From Pseudorhodoplanes sp. (GTDB lineage Bacteria > Pseudomonadota > Alphaproteobacteria > Rhizobiales > Xanthobacteraceae): a DNA stretch of 12,167 nt. Location of the stretch: the NCBI GenBank assembly GCA_008933495.1, contig WBUW01000043.1:1-12167 (forward strand). Reading direction: 5' to 3'. Position 1 is the stretch's first letter. Each line of letters begins with the position of its first letter. A program made the translations under genes and the position numbers. Positions 1-7,191 of the stretch are shown one piece after another. The notes under the pieces were generated by a model that was not told where the DNA came from, made no database searches, and saw only the letters and a list, made by a program, of their open reading frames with translations.

Positions 1-871
1 ACACCCGCTCGACCGACGCGCGGCCGAACAATCCCTGCGGCATGACGAACAGAATCAACAAAATGACGATGAATGCGATGGCATCCTTATACAGGGACGA
101 CAGGTATCCGGCCCCGAACGACTCCAGGAGACCGACCGCAAGCCCGCCAATCACTGCACCAACCGGATGCCCCATGCCGCCGAGCATGGCCGCGGCGAAG
201 CCCTTCAGCGCCAGCAGCGTGCCGACGTCGTAATTGGTGAGTGTAATCGGCGTGACCAGAACCCCGCCGATCGCCCCGATGGCCGCAGAGATGGCAAAGG
301 AAACACCGACGATCCGGGCGGTATTGATGCCGACGAGCCGCGCCGCAAGCTTGTTGGCCGCCGTCGCGAGCATGGCTTTGCCGATCAGGGTGCGCGACAT
401 CAGCAACCAGAGCGCGGTAACAATCACCGCAACGCCCGCCAGCACGATCAGGCTTTGCGGCAGGACCGTTGCACCCCCGATCTCAATCGGCTCCGAGCCC
501 GCGAACGCCGGATAGCTGTGGAAATTCTTGTCAAACACCACCGCAGCCACGCCGCGCAGCAGGATCGATGCCCCGATCGTAATGATGATCAAGGTCACCG
601 CGGTTGCTCCGCGCGCGGGTTCGATCGCAAAGCTGTGGAGCGCGACGCCGACCAGAATCGCAGCCGCAACCGCCATGACCGCCGCAAGCGGGATCGGGAC
701 CCCCGCCGCCGTGAGAAAGAACGTGACCATGCCCCCGATCATCACGAACTCGCCCTGGGCGAAGTTGATGACGTCGGAGGCGTTGTAGATCAGCGTGAAT
801 CCGAGCGCGACAAGGGCATAGATCGCCCCGATGGTCAGGCCCGAAAACAGAAATTGCAGGAATTCGGCCAT
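1..871 (-). CDS. livH: LivH-type branched-chain ABC transporter permease (3' end at window edge)
   Basis: Inner-membrane permease of the branched-chain amino acid/aromatic acid (HAAT) ABC family. Reading from ATG at 871 gives 290 open codons to base 2; base 1 would be the first base (T) of the next codon. The last residues, GLFGRASVERV, match the usual LivH C-terminus, so the stop is probably that very next codon. Several hydrophobic segments are visible (about 7-29, 43-54, 60-80, 92-113, 139-157, 186-210, 222-255, 262-277). The LivH hallmark NFAQGEF is at 36-42, and the cytoplasmic coupling loop GKAMLATAANKLAARLVGIN is at 164-183. A GGAG ribosome site precedes the ATG. It follows the binding-protein gene on the same strand after 92 bases, so it is likely part of the paaN-led transcript. 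The substrate is unknown; phenylacetate or another aromatic acid is inferred from context. The partner livM, livG and livF genes would lie off the left edge. Confidence 0.93.
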   Translation of the reverse strand, partial: MAEFLQFLFSGLTIGAIYALVALGFTLIYNASDVINFAQGEFVMIGGMVTFFLTAAGVPIPLAAVMAVAAAILVGVALHSFAIEPARGATAVTLIIITIGASILLRGVAAVVFDKNFHSYPAFAGSEPIEIGGATVLPQSLIVLAGVAVIVTALWLLMSRTLIGKAMLATAANKLAARLVGINTARIVGVSFAISAAIGAIGGVLVTPITLTNYDVGTLLALKGFAAAMLGGMGHPVGAVIGGLAVGLLESFGAGYLSSLYKDAIAFIVILLILFVMPQGLFGRASVERV

Positions 872-878
872 GCGCAGC

Positions 879-894
879 TCCGTCCCCCCACGGA
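879..894 (-). promoter_or_regulatory. small hairpin over the livH ribosome-binding site
   Basis: In the minus-strand message, UCCGU and ACGGA can form a 5-bp stem around a loop of six Gs. The downstream arm shares bases with the GGAG ribosome-binding site of livH. Folding would partly hide that site and lower initiation. The stem is short, so this is a weak prediction made from the sequence alone. Confidence 0.25.
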
Positions 895-900
895 CGCGAA

Positions 901-931
901 GAGCCGGCGCGGCACGCGGCCGCGCCGGCTC
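901..931 (-). repeat. 13-bp perfect GC stem-loop between livK and livH
   Basis: A perfect inverted repeat: GAGCCGGCGCGGC at 901-913 and its reverse complement at 919-931, with a 5-base loop. It begins 32 bases after the livK stop and ends 29 bases before the livH start. No run of U follows it in the minus-strand message, so it does not look like a full intrinsic terminator. Such hairpins after binding-protein genes often protect the upstream message from 3' decay or cause partial termination, giving more binding protein than permease. That role is inferred here. Confidence 0.7.
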
Positions 932-963
932 CGTGCAAGGTCGCTAGATTGCCCAATCCTGCG

Positions 964-2106
964 TCACTTCACCAGTGTCCAGTCGCCGCTGCGGATTTCC
1001 AGCATCCGGAACGCCGTCAGGTTAAGGCCAAGATGGTCGGTCGCCGACATGTTGACGACGCCGCCGGTTCCGATGAAGCCCCTGGTCTTCTCGATCTCGC
1101 CGCGAACCTTGGCCTTGTCGGCGCCGCCGGCGCGCTTCATCGCATCAACCAAGATCATCAGCCCATCATAGGCGTGACCGCCGAAGGTCGAAACCGGCTG
1201 GCCGGTCTTGCTCTCATAAGCCTTCTTGTAGTCGACCACGACCTTCTTCTGCGGGTCGCTATCGGCCAGCTTGTCGGCAACGAGCAGCGCGGCAGCCGGC
1301 AGGCGCACGCCTTCTGCGGCGGCCGGCGTCGCAAGGTCGATGAACGACTTCGAACCGACGCCATGGCTCTGGTAGAGCGGCGCCGAAATGCCGAGCTGCT
1401 TGTAGTTGCGGGTCACGATTGCCGGACCCTGGCCGAAGCCGGGATTGAGCACGGCCTGCACGCCGGCCTTGCCTTTGATGTTGGTCAGTTGCGCGGTCAT
1501 GTCGTTATCGCGCGGCTGATAGGTTTCCTCATGCAGGACCTCGATGCCGTATTTCTTGGTCACGGTCATGCACTGATCGCGCATCGACTTGCCGAAAGCG
1601 TCGGCGCCCGAGATAATCGCGATCTTGGTGGTGCCGCGCTTCTTCATGTCCTCGAAAATCTTCTCGCAGGCCATGAGATCGGTATGCGGCGTCTTGAAGT
1701 TCCATTTCTTGACCGGGGAAACAGCCTGCACCGCGCCGGCAAAGTTGATCAGCGGCAGCTGCGCCTCTTCGGCGAGCGGAATGATCGCCATTGTCGTTGC
1801 CGTGGTCGAACCCGCGAGCAGCGCATCGACCTTGTCCTGCTCGATCAGGCGGGTGGCGAAGGTGCGCGCCTGGTTGGGATCGCCGCCGTCGTCGTAGACG
1901 ACAAGCTCGATCTTCTTGCCGGCGATGCCGCCCTTGGCGTTGATGTCGGCGATATACATTTCGAGCGTCTTCTTTTCGGGGTCGCCGAGGAACGATGCCG
2001 GTCCGGTCACGGACAGGACAGAGCCGATCTTGATCTGCGCCTGCGCCAGGCCGGCGGACAGCAGAAGGGCGATGATAGCCGTCAGCAATCTCACTGGTAG
2101 CTTCAT
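964..2106 (-). CDS. livK: periplasmic substrate-binding protein of a Liv/HAAT-type ABC transporter
   Basis: A 380-residue periplasmic binding protein (Peripla_BP_6, leucine/aromatic-acid type) that should capture the substrate and deliver it to the LivH/LivM permease. The start at 2106 is chosen over upstream in-frame codons because GGGAGGA lies 6 bases before it and a textbook Sec signal peptide follows: MKLPVRLLTAIIALLLSAGL then AQA, with likely cleavage after Ala23. There is no lipobox cysteine, so the protein should be soluble. The mature N-terminus IKIGSVLSVTGPASFLGD and the segment IADINAKGGIAGKKIELVVYDD are typical of the family. The gene begins 29 bases after the paaN stop on the same strand, which points to co-transcription. 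Linkage suggests a ligand such as phenylacetate; members of this family bind branched-chain amino acids, amides, urea or aromatic acids, so the ligand cannot be read from sequence. The symbol marks the family only. Confidence 0.93.
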   Translation of the reverse strand: MKLPVRLLTAIIALLLSAGLAQAQIKIGSVLSVTGPASFLGDPEKKTLEMYIADINAKGGIAGKKIELVVYDDGGDPNQARTFATRLIEQDKVDALLAGSTTATTMAIIPLAEEAQLPLINFAGAVQAVSPVKKWNFKTPHTDLMACEKIFEDMKKRGTTKIAIISGADAFGKSMRDQCMTVTKKYGIEVLHEETYQPRDNDMTAQLTNIKGKAGVQAVLNPGFGQGPAIVTRNYKQLGISAPLYQSHGVGSKSFIDLATPAAAEGVRLPAAALLVADKLADSDPQKKVVVDYKKAYESKTGQPVSTFGGHAYDGLMILVDAMKRAGGADKAKVRGEIEKTRGFIGTGGVVNMSATDHLGLNLTAFRMLEIRSGDWTLVK

Positions 2107-2135
2107 TACAGTCCTCCCATGGTCGTTCTTGTCGT

Positions 2136-3800
2136 TCAGGCTGCTTTCTGACGCCGCACGGTGGCGACGCGGAAACGGTTGGCGACAAAAGCCGAGTCGG
2201 TCAGGCAAGCGTTGCCTGCCGGATTGGCGCCGGTGACATGAAAGTCGCTGAACGCGGCCGACTGATTGACATAGACGCCGCCGGTCAGATTGACCGAGAG
2301 TGCAACGCCGGCTTTGGCGAATGCGTCGGACGCCGCATCGATGACGGCCTCGTCGGTCGAATAGAGCGAAGCCGTGATCGCGCCCTTGCGGCTGGCGGAG
2401 CCGGCGGCAAGCGCAATGGCGTCCCTTGTCGACGGCGTTCTGATCGCAAACGCAATCGGCCCGAACCGCTCCTCGCCCCAGGCCGCCTCGTTGTCGGCGT
2501 CTACGGCAACGATGAGGGGCGAGGCGGCGCGCGCCTGCGCAAAACCGCTGACGGCGACCGGCGCGGAATCGCGCACCACGGCGCCGAGCCTGCGCGCCGC
2601 CTCGATGCGTTTGAGCGTCGCCTCGTTCTGGATCGCACCGAGAAGCGCCGTCGCCCGGTCGGGATCGCTCAGCAGCTTGTCGATGGCCGAACCAATCCCG
2701 GCCGCGACCTCGTCAAAATTTTTCCGACCCTCGTTGGTCTCGATACCGTCGGCCGGAACGAAAATATTCTGCGGCGCCGTGCACATCTGGCCGGAATAGA
2801 GCGTCAGCGAAAATGCGATATTGCCGCACAGGCCGCGGAAGTCCGACGTGGAATCGACGACGATTGGATTGACGCCGGCTTCCTCGGTAAATACCAGATC
2901 TGTTACGGCGTGCTCGCGCACCCATTGGCCGAACACCGGACTGCCGGTGAAATCGATAATCGCGATGCGCGGATCGGTCACGAGCTCTTTGGCGATCGGC
3001 GCCTGCGCATCGTCGGGCGCGAGCATGATCACATTGGGATCAAAACCTGCCTCCTTGAGCACTTCGCGCGCGATCCGGACGGTCAGCGCCAGCGGCAGGA
3101 TTGCACCTGGATGCGGCTTGACGAGGACCGTATTGCCGGTGGCGAGACTGGCGAAGATGGCGGGATAGCCATTCCAGGTCGGAAACGTCGCGCAACCGAT
3201 GACGAGCGAGACGCCGCGCGGGATGATGCGCCAGGCCTTGTCGAGCACGAGCGGATCGCCTTTTCCCTGCGGCTTCGACCAGTTGGCCGCGCCCGGAACG
3301 CGTTTCATCTCGTCATAAGCGTAAGCGACCGCTTCCAGCGCCCGGTCCTGTGCATGCGGTCCGCCAGCCTGAAACGCCATCATGAAACCCTGACCGGTCG
3401 TGTGCATGACGGCATTCGCCATCAGGAAGCTCTGTCGGTTGATCCGATGAATGATTTCGAGGCAAGCCCCCACCCGATTCTCGATCGTTGCGCGCGCCCA
3501 TGCCGCGCCCGCGGCGGTCGACATGGCGATCAGCCGGTCGGCGGACGAAGCCGGATACGTGATGCCAAGCGCGATGCCGTAGGGCGAGACTTCGCAGCCG
3601 ACGCGGCCGTCTCCTGGCTGGTCGATGTCGAACGGCTTTCCAAGCATGGCCCGGAACGCCGCCTCGGCGTCCGCCTTGGCGCTTTCGCCGTAGATTTTTC
3701 CGCTGGCCGCCTCCGGATAGGCGCTCCAGTATCCGCGCGTGCGCGTGGCTTCGATCGCCTGATCCAGCAGTGCGCGATGCGCTTCGAAGAAGGCGCTCAT
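2136..3800 (-). CDS. paaN: PaaN, ring-opening-product aldehyde dehydrogenase of phenylacetate degradation
   Basis: NAD(P)-dependent aldehyde dehydrogenase expected to oxidise 3-oxo-5,6-dehydrosuberyl-CoA semialdehyde, the product of oxepin-CoA ring opening. The protein has 554 residues from ATG 3800, where GGGAGGA is correctly spaced; an in-frame upstream extension has no such support. Aldehyde dehydrogenase landmarks appear in order: PTWNGYP (207-213), the cofactor-binding Lys in LVKPH (Lys228), FTGSPVFG (284-291), the general-base Glu pair FTEEAG (306-307), catalytic Cys340 in SGQMCTAPQ, and EERFGPIAF (443-451). The length and architecture fit the stand-alone PaaN type. The C-terminal MaoC-like hydratase domain that makes E. 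coli PaaZ about 680 residues long is absent, so ring hydrolysis must be done by a separate enzyme not encoded here. It is the first gene of the leftward operon and divergent from paaG. Confidence 0.93.
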   Translation of the reverse strand: MSAFFEAHRALLDQAIEATRTRGYWSAYPEAASGKIYGESAKADAEAAFRAMLGKPFDIDQPGDGRVGCEVSPYGIALGITYPASSADRLIAMSTAAGAAWARATIENRVGACLEIIHRINRQSFLMANAVMHTTGQGFMMAFQAGGPHAQDRALEAVAYAYDEMKRVPGAANWSKPQGKGDPLVLDKAWRIIPRGVSLVIGCATFPTWNGYPAIFASLATGNTVLVKPHPGAILPLALTVRIAREVLKEAGFDPNVIMLAPDDAQAPIAKELVTDPRIAIIDFTGSPVFGQWVREHAVTDLVFTEEAGVNPIVVDSTSDFRGLCGNIAFSLTLYSGQMCTAPQNIFVPADGIETNEGRKNFDEVAAGIGSAIDKLLSDPDRATALLGAIQNEATLKRIEAARRLGAVVRDSAPVAVSGFAQARAASPLIVAVDADNEAAWGEERFGPIAFAIRTPSTRDAIALAAGSASRKGAITASLYSTDEAVIDAASDAFAKAGVALSVNLTGGVYVNQSAAFSDFHVTGANPAGNACLTDSAFVANRFRVATVRRQKAA

Positions 3801-3860
3801 TCCCTGATCCTCCCGGCGGGCCCGCGGCCGTCTGCTCCGAGCTTCACCGGGCGGGCCGCG

Positions 3861-3889
3861 TTGACACCCATTTTGCAGCCCCATATTAA
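3861..3889 (+). promoter_or_regulatory. predicted promoter of paaGIKR
   Basis: TTGACA at 3861-3866, a 17-base spacer and TATTAA at 3884-3889 form a good sigma70-like promoter reading right. The expected start near 3896 leaves a leader of about 93 bases before paaG. The start point would fall on the palindrome at 3896-3907. Prediction from sequence only. Confidence 0.6.
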
Positions 3890-3913
3890 TTAGCCGACCG
3901 GCCGGTCAGTCAA
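3885..3913 (-). promoter_or_regulatory. predicted promoter of paaN-livK-livH
   Basis: Reading left, TTGACT (3913 to 3908), a 17-base spacer and ATTAAT (3890 to 3885) make a sigma70-like promoter. The expected start is near 3878, about 78 bases before the paaN ATG. The -10 box uses the same AT-rich patch as the opposing promoter, so the two polymerases would compete. The 12-bp palindrome fills most of the spacer. Confidence 0.6.
3896..3907. promoter_or_regulatory. palindromic operator, likely for PaaR (TetR family)
   Basis: GACCGGCCGGTC is a perfect 12-bp palindrome. It lies between the -35 and -10 boxes of the leftward promoter and at the predicted start point of the rightward one, a placement suited to repression of both. 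ACCG/CGGT-type palindromes are typical TetR-family operators, and the TetR gene paaR ends the rightward operon. Assignment to PaaR is inference; I saw no second copy at the paaA promoter. Confidence 0.6.
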
Positions 3914-3988
3914 GTGCCCGGTGGTCGCAACGGGCGCCTGTCTCGCCGGCAAGCGGGACCAAGAAGCGCCGAACCGGGAGGAAACGGC

Positions 3989-4786
3989 ATGGACGAGACA
4001 CCTGTCCGCGTCGAGAAGCGCGCGGGATACCGCGTGGTGACGCTCAACCGTCCGCAGCGCCTGAACGCCTTTACCGAAGACATGCACCGCGCGCTGAAAG
4101 CGGCGCTTGATGAAGCGGAGGCCGACCGCGATTGCCGCACGCTCCTTTTGACCGGAGCGGGGCGCGGGTTTTGCGCCGGACAGGATCTCAATGACCGGCT
4201 GGTGAAACCGGGCGAGACGATCATGCTCAGCGCAACGCTCGAGCAATACTATAATCCGTTGATCCGCAAGCTTCGCGCCTTGCCGTTTCCGGTCGTCGCG
4301 GCTGTCAACGGCGTCGCCGCCGGCGCCGGCGCCAATATCGCGCTGGCCTGCGACATCGTGCTGGCCGCAAAATCCGCGAACTTCGTGCAGGCCTTTGCCA
4401 AGATCGGGCTTGTGCCCGATTCGGGCGGCTCCTGGTTTCTGCCGCGACTGCTCGGCTCCGCCCGCGCGCGCGCGCTCGCGTTGCTTGCCGAACCGGTCAG
4501 CGCCGAGAAAGCCGAGAACTGGGGACTGATCTGGAAAAGCGTTGCAGACGGGGACCTGATGGCCGAGGCGGAAAAGCTCTGCGCCCGGTTCGCCGCCGGC
4601 CCGACTTACGGCTATTCGCTGATCAAGCGCGCCCTCGATGCATCGGAAACCAACGATCTGTCGACCCAGCTCGACCTTGAGCGCGATTTGCAGCGCGACG
4701 CCGGCATGAGCCCTGATTACGGCGAGGGCGTACGCGCGTTCATGGAAAAGCGTCCGCCCCGCTTCACCGGCAGGAACGGAGGCTGA
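3989..4786 (+). CDS. paaG: PaaG, 1,2-epoxyphenylacetyl-CoA isomerase
   Basis: Crotonase-fold isomerase of 265 residues that converts ring-1,2-epoxyphenylacetyl-CoA to the seven-membered oxepin-CoA, the step after PaaABCE. It aligns along its whole length with E. coli PaaG (262 residues) as I remember that sequence. Shared blocks include the oxyanion-hole segments FCAGQDLNDR (61-70) and NGVAAGAGA (107-115), the acidic active-site Asp144 in GLVPDSGGSW, and the C-terminal ETNDLSTQLDLERD run (220-233). The start is fixed by GGGAGGA 6 bases before ATG 3989; codons upstream have no ribosome site. It leads the plus-strand operon, and its last codons contain the GGAGG that serves paaI. It is expected to be controlled by the promoter and palindrome at 3861-3907. 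Confidence 0.97.
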   Translation: MDETPVRVEKRAGYRVVTLNRPQRLNAFTEDMHRALKAALDEAEADRDCRTLLLTGAGRGFCAGQDLNDRLVKPGETIMLSATLEQYYNPLIRKLRALPFPVVAAVNGVAAGAGANIALACDIVLAAKSANFVQAFAKIGLVPDSGGSWFLPRLLGSARARALALLAEPVSAEKAENWGLIWKSVADGDLMAEAEKLCARFAAGPTYGYSLIKRALDASETNDLSTQLDLERDLQRDAGMSPDYGEGVRAFMEKRPPRFTGRNGG

Positions 4787-4788
4787 CG

Positions 4789-5226
4789 ATGGACGGCGCC
4801 GCGCTGGCGCGCGCCTGCGCCGAGGCCATGTGGGCGGACGATTCCGCCAGCAAGCATCTCGGCATGCAGCTCATCTCGGTCGAGCCCGGCCGCGCCGTGC
4901 TTGCCATGACGGTCGACGGGCGCATGGTGAACGGCCACAATATCTGCCATGGCGGATTCATCTTCCTGCTTGCGGATTCCGCTTTCGCCTACGCCTGCAA
5001 CACCTACAATCGGCGCACCGTGGCGCAGCACTGCGGCATCACCTTCCTCAATCCCGCGCGGATCGGGGACCGGTTGACCGCCCGCGCAGTGGAGCGGCAA
5101 CGGATCGGGCGATCGGGCATTTTCGACATCACGGTCAGCCGTGCCGACGGACTCCCGGTCGCCGAGTTCCGCGGCCATTCGCGCGCCATCGAAGGCGAAC
5201 TCATTCCCGGCGTGAAAGCCGACTGA
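4789..5226 (+). CDS. paaI: PaaI, hot-dog-fold phenylacetyl-CoA-pathway thioesterase
   Basis: A 145-residue acyl-CoA thioesterase of the 4HBT/hot-dog fold, close in length to E. coli PaaI (140). The family hydrolyses hydroxyphenylacetyl-CoA and related CoA esters. In this pathway it is thought to release CoA from dead-end or reactive intermediates such as the epoxide. The signature NGHNICHGGFIFLLADSAFAYACNT spans 48-72, with His54-Gly55-Gly56 and the catalytic Asp63 in LADSAFA. The start lies 2 bases after the paaG stop, and the GGAGG site is inside the end of paaG, so translation is probably coupled. No unusual features. Confidence 0.95.
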   Translation: MDGAALARACAEAMWADDSASKHLGMQLISVEPGRAVLAMTVDGRMVNGHNICHGGFIFLLADSAFAYACNTYNRRTVAQHCGITFLNPARIGDRLTARAVERQRIGRSGIFDITVSRADGLPVAEFRGHSRAIEGELIPGVKAD

Positions 5227-5239
5227 GAGGCGAACCATC

Positions 5240-6550
5240 ATGGTCGACGCATCCTACAAGCCCTACGGGCTGGAACCGATCGAAACCGCGTCCCGCGACG
5301 AGATCGCTGCGCTGCAGGTGCAGCGCCTGAAATGGTCGTTGCAGCATGCCTACGGCAATGTCGAGGCCTACCGAAAGAAGTTCGATGCGGCCGGCGTGAA
5401 GCCGTCGGATTTCAGATCGCTCGCAGACCTCGCCGCGTTTCCGTTCACGACCAAGCACGATCTCCGCGACAATTATCCGTTCGGCATGTTCGCCGTTCCG
5501 ATGGACATGATCGCGCGCATTCACGCCTCATCCGGCACGACCGGAAAGCCAACCGTCGTCGGCTATACGAAAAAGGATATCGATACCTGGTCGCACCTGA
5601 TGGCGCGTTCGATCCGCGCCTCCGGCGGCCGGCCGGGAATGAAGGTTCATGTCTCGTACGGCTATGGCTTGTTCACCGGCGGCCTCGGCGCGCATTACGG
5701 CGCCGAGACGCTCGGCTGCACCGTCATTCCGGTGTCCGGCGGCATGACCGAGCGGCAGGTGCAGCTCATCCGCGACTTCAAGCCCGACATCATCATGGTC
5801 ACGCCGTCCTACATGCTAGCAATCCTGGACGAATTCCGCGCCCAAGGCATCGATCCGAGAACCTCATCGCTCCAGATCGGGATTTTCGGCGCCGAGCCGT
5901 GGACGAATTCCATGCGTGCTGAAATCGAGGAAGCGTTCGATATGGATGCCGTCGATATCTACGGCCTGTCCGAGGTTATGGGCCCCGGCGTCGCCAACGA
6001 ATGCGTGGAGACCAAGGACGGACTGCATATCTGGGAGGATCACTTCTATCCGGAAATCATCGATCCCGAATCCGGCCAGGTGCTGCCCGACGGCGAGCGC
6101 GGCGAACTGGTCTTCACCTCGCTGTCGAAGGAAGCCATGCCGGTGATCCGCTATCGCACGCGCGACCTCACCCGCCTGCTGCCCGGCACCGCGCGCAGCC
6201 ATCGCCGGATGGAGAAAGTCACCGGGCGTTCCGACGACATGATGATCGTGCGCGGCGTCAATGTCTTCCCGACCCAGATTGAGGAATTGCTGTTGCGCTG
6301 CGAGGGGCTCGCACCGCATTACCAGATCGAGCTGCTGCGGGAGGAGCGGCTCGACATCATGCGCCTGATGGTCGAGGTGCGCCCCGAGCGTGCCGCCGGC
6401 CAGGAGCGGACCCAGGAAGCCGAGCGGCTGACCGGGCTGATCCGCAACACGATCGGCATCGGCGCCGTCGTCATCGTGGGCGAACCGGGCGCGGTCGAGC
6501 GGTCGGCCGGCAAGGCGCGCCGCATCGTCGACAAGCGTCCCAAGGAATGA
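5240..6550 (+). CDS. paaK: PaaK, phenylacetate-CoA ligase
   Basis: AMP-forming ligase of 436 residues that activates phenylacetate with ATP and CoA to phenylacetyl-CoA, the entry step of the pathway; cytoplasmic. Adenylate-forming-enzyme motifs are in order: P-loop SSGTTGKPT (97-105), the PaaK-specific SYGYGLFTGGLGAHYGAE (139-156), GAEPW (217-221), YGLSE (241-245), the hinge segment RYRTRD (304-309), GRSDDMMIVRGVNVFP (329-344), and the C-terminal catalytic Lys425 in SAGKARR. Length and the C-terminal AMP-binding_C_2 type domain fit the family. It starts 13 bases after paaI with a GAGAGG ribosome site. Confidence 0.97.
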   Translation: MVDASYKPYGLEPIETASRDEIAALQVQRLKWSLQHAYGNVEAYRKKFDAAGVKPSDFRSLADLAAFPFTTKHDLRDNYPFGMFAVPMDMIARIHASSGTTGKPTVVGYTKKDIDTWSHLMARSIRASGGRPGMKVHVSYGYGLFTGGLGAHYGAETLGCTVIPVSGGMTERQVQLIRDFKPDIIMVTPSYMLAILDEFRAQGIDPRTSSLQIGIFGAEPWTNSMRAEIEEAFDMDAVDIYGLSEVMGPGVANECVETKDGLHIWEDHFYPEIIDPESGQVLPDGERGELVFTSLSKEAMPVIRYRTRDLTRLLPGTARSHRRMEKVTGRSDDMMIVRGVNVFPTQIEELLLRCEGLAPHYQIELLREERLDIMRLMVEVRPERAAGQERTQEAERLTGLIRNTIGIGAVVIVGEPGAVERSAGKARRIVDKRPKE

Positions 6551-6553
6551 GCG

Positions 6554-7189
6554 ATGGCGCGTCCCCGATCCGCCGACTATGACGGAAAGCGCGGCGCCAT
6601 ATTGCGCCACTCGGCGGCCATGTTCGCGCAGAACGGCTACGACCGCACCTCGATGGCGGAAGTCGCCGCCGCCTGCGGAGTCTCCAAGGCGCTTCTCTAT
6701 CACTACTATGTCAGCAAGGAGACGCTGCTGTTCGACATCCTGCGCGCGCATCTGCAGGACCTGATCGATGGCGTGACTGCCGTCGATGCAACGCTGGCGC
6801 CGCGCGCGCACCTGCGCGCGCTGGTCGGCGCGCTGTTGGAAAGCTACCGCGACGCCGACGACGAGCACAAAATCCAGATCAACGAACTTGGCAAGCTGCC
6901 GGCCGTCCGGCGCAAGGAGCTGATCGAGATGGAGCGGCGGCTGGTGGCGGTCTTCGCCGACGCGATCGGCGCGGTGATCCCCGAAATCGGCCGCGACAAA
7001 ATCCTGCTCAAGCCGGTGACCATGTCGCTGTTCGGCATGCTGAACTGGCATTATATGTGGTTTCGCGAACGCGGCGCCATCAGCCGCGAGGACTATGCCG
7101 ATCTTGTCACCACGCTTCTGATCGAGGGTGCACAGGCGCTCAAGACGGGCCGCAAGAGTGCGGCCGGAACATCCGCCCGCGCGGGCTGA
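6554..7189 (+). CDS. paaR: PaaR, TetR-family transcriptional regulator
   Basis: A 211-residue TetR-family regulator. The N-terminal helix-turn-helix covers about residues 12-60, with TSMAEVAAACGVSKALLYHYY at 32-52. The rest is a helical ligand-binding and dimerisation domain with no enzyme motif. Its place as the last gene of paaG-paaI-paaK-paaR, 3 bases after the paaK stop, and the TetR-type palindrome at the head of the operon argue for an autoregulated PaaR-type repressor relieved by phenylacetyl-CoA. The effector is known for PaaR in other bacteria and inferred here. It converges on paaE with only 2 bases between the stops, leaving no room for a terminator hairpin. Confidence 0.88.
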   Translation: MARPRSADYDGKRGAILRHSAAMFAQNGYDRTSMAEVAAACGVSKALLYHYYVSKETLLFDILRAHLQDLIDGVTAVDATLAPRAHLRALVGALLESYRDADDEHKIQINELGKLPAVRRKELIEMERRLVAVFADAIGAVIPEIGRDKILLKPVTMSLFGMLNWHYMWFRERGAISREDYADLVTTLLIEGAQALKTGRKSAAGTSARAG

Positions 7190-7191
7190 GG

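Noticed and set aside
901..931. intrinsic terminator after livK
   Set aside because: The stem is strong, but the message strand continues with UUCGCGUCC rather than a U-tract. I kept it as an intercistronic hairpin only.
949..2100. 383-codon open frame on the plus strand opposite livK
   Set aside because: Antisense shadow; the minus-strand gene has a signal peptide, a good ribosome site and family motifs.
2238..3893. 551-codon open frame on the plus strand opposite paaN
   Set aside because: It is antisense to a full-length, motif-complete paaN. Its translation is rich in Arg, Asp and His with no recognisable domain, the usual result of GC-rich codon bias on the opposite strand.
5864..7051. 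395-codon open frame on the minus strand opposite the paaK end and paaR
   Set aside because: Shadow of paaK and paaR; composition is His/Gln/Asp/Arg-rich with no domain pattern.
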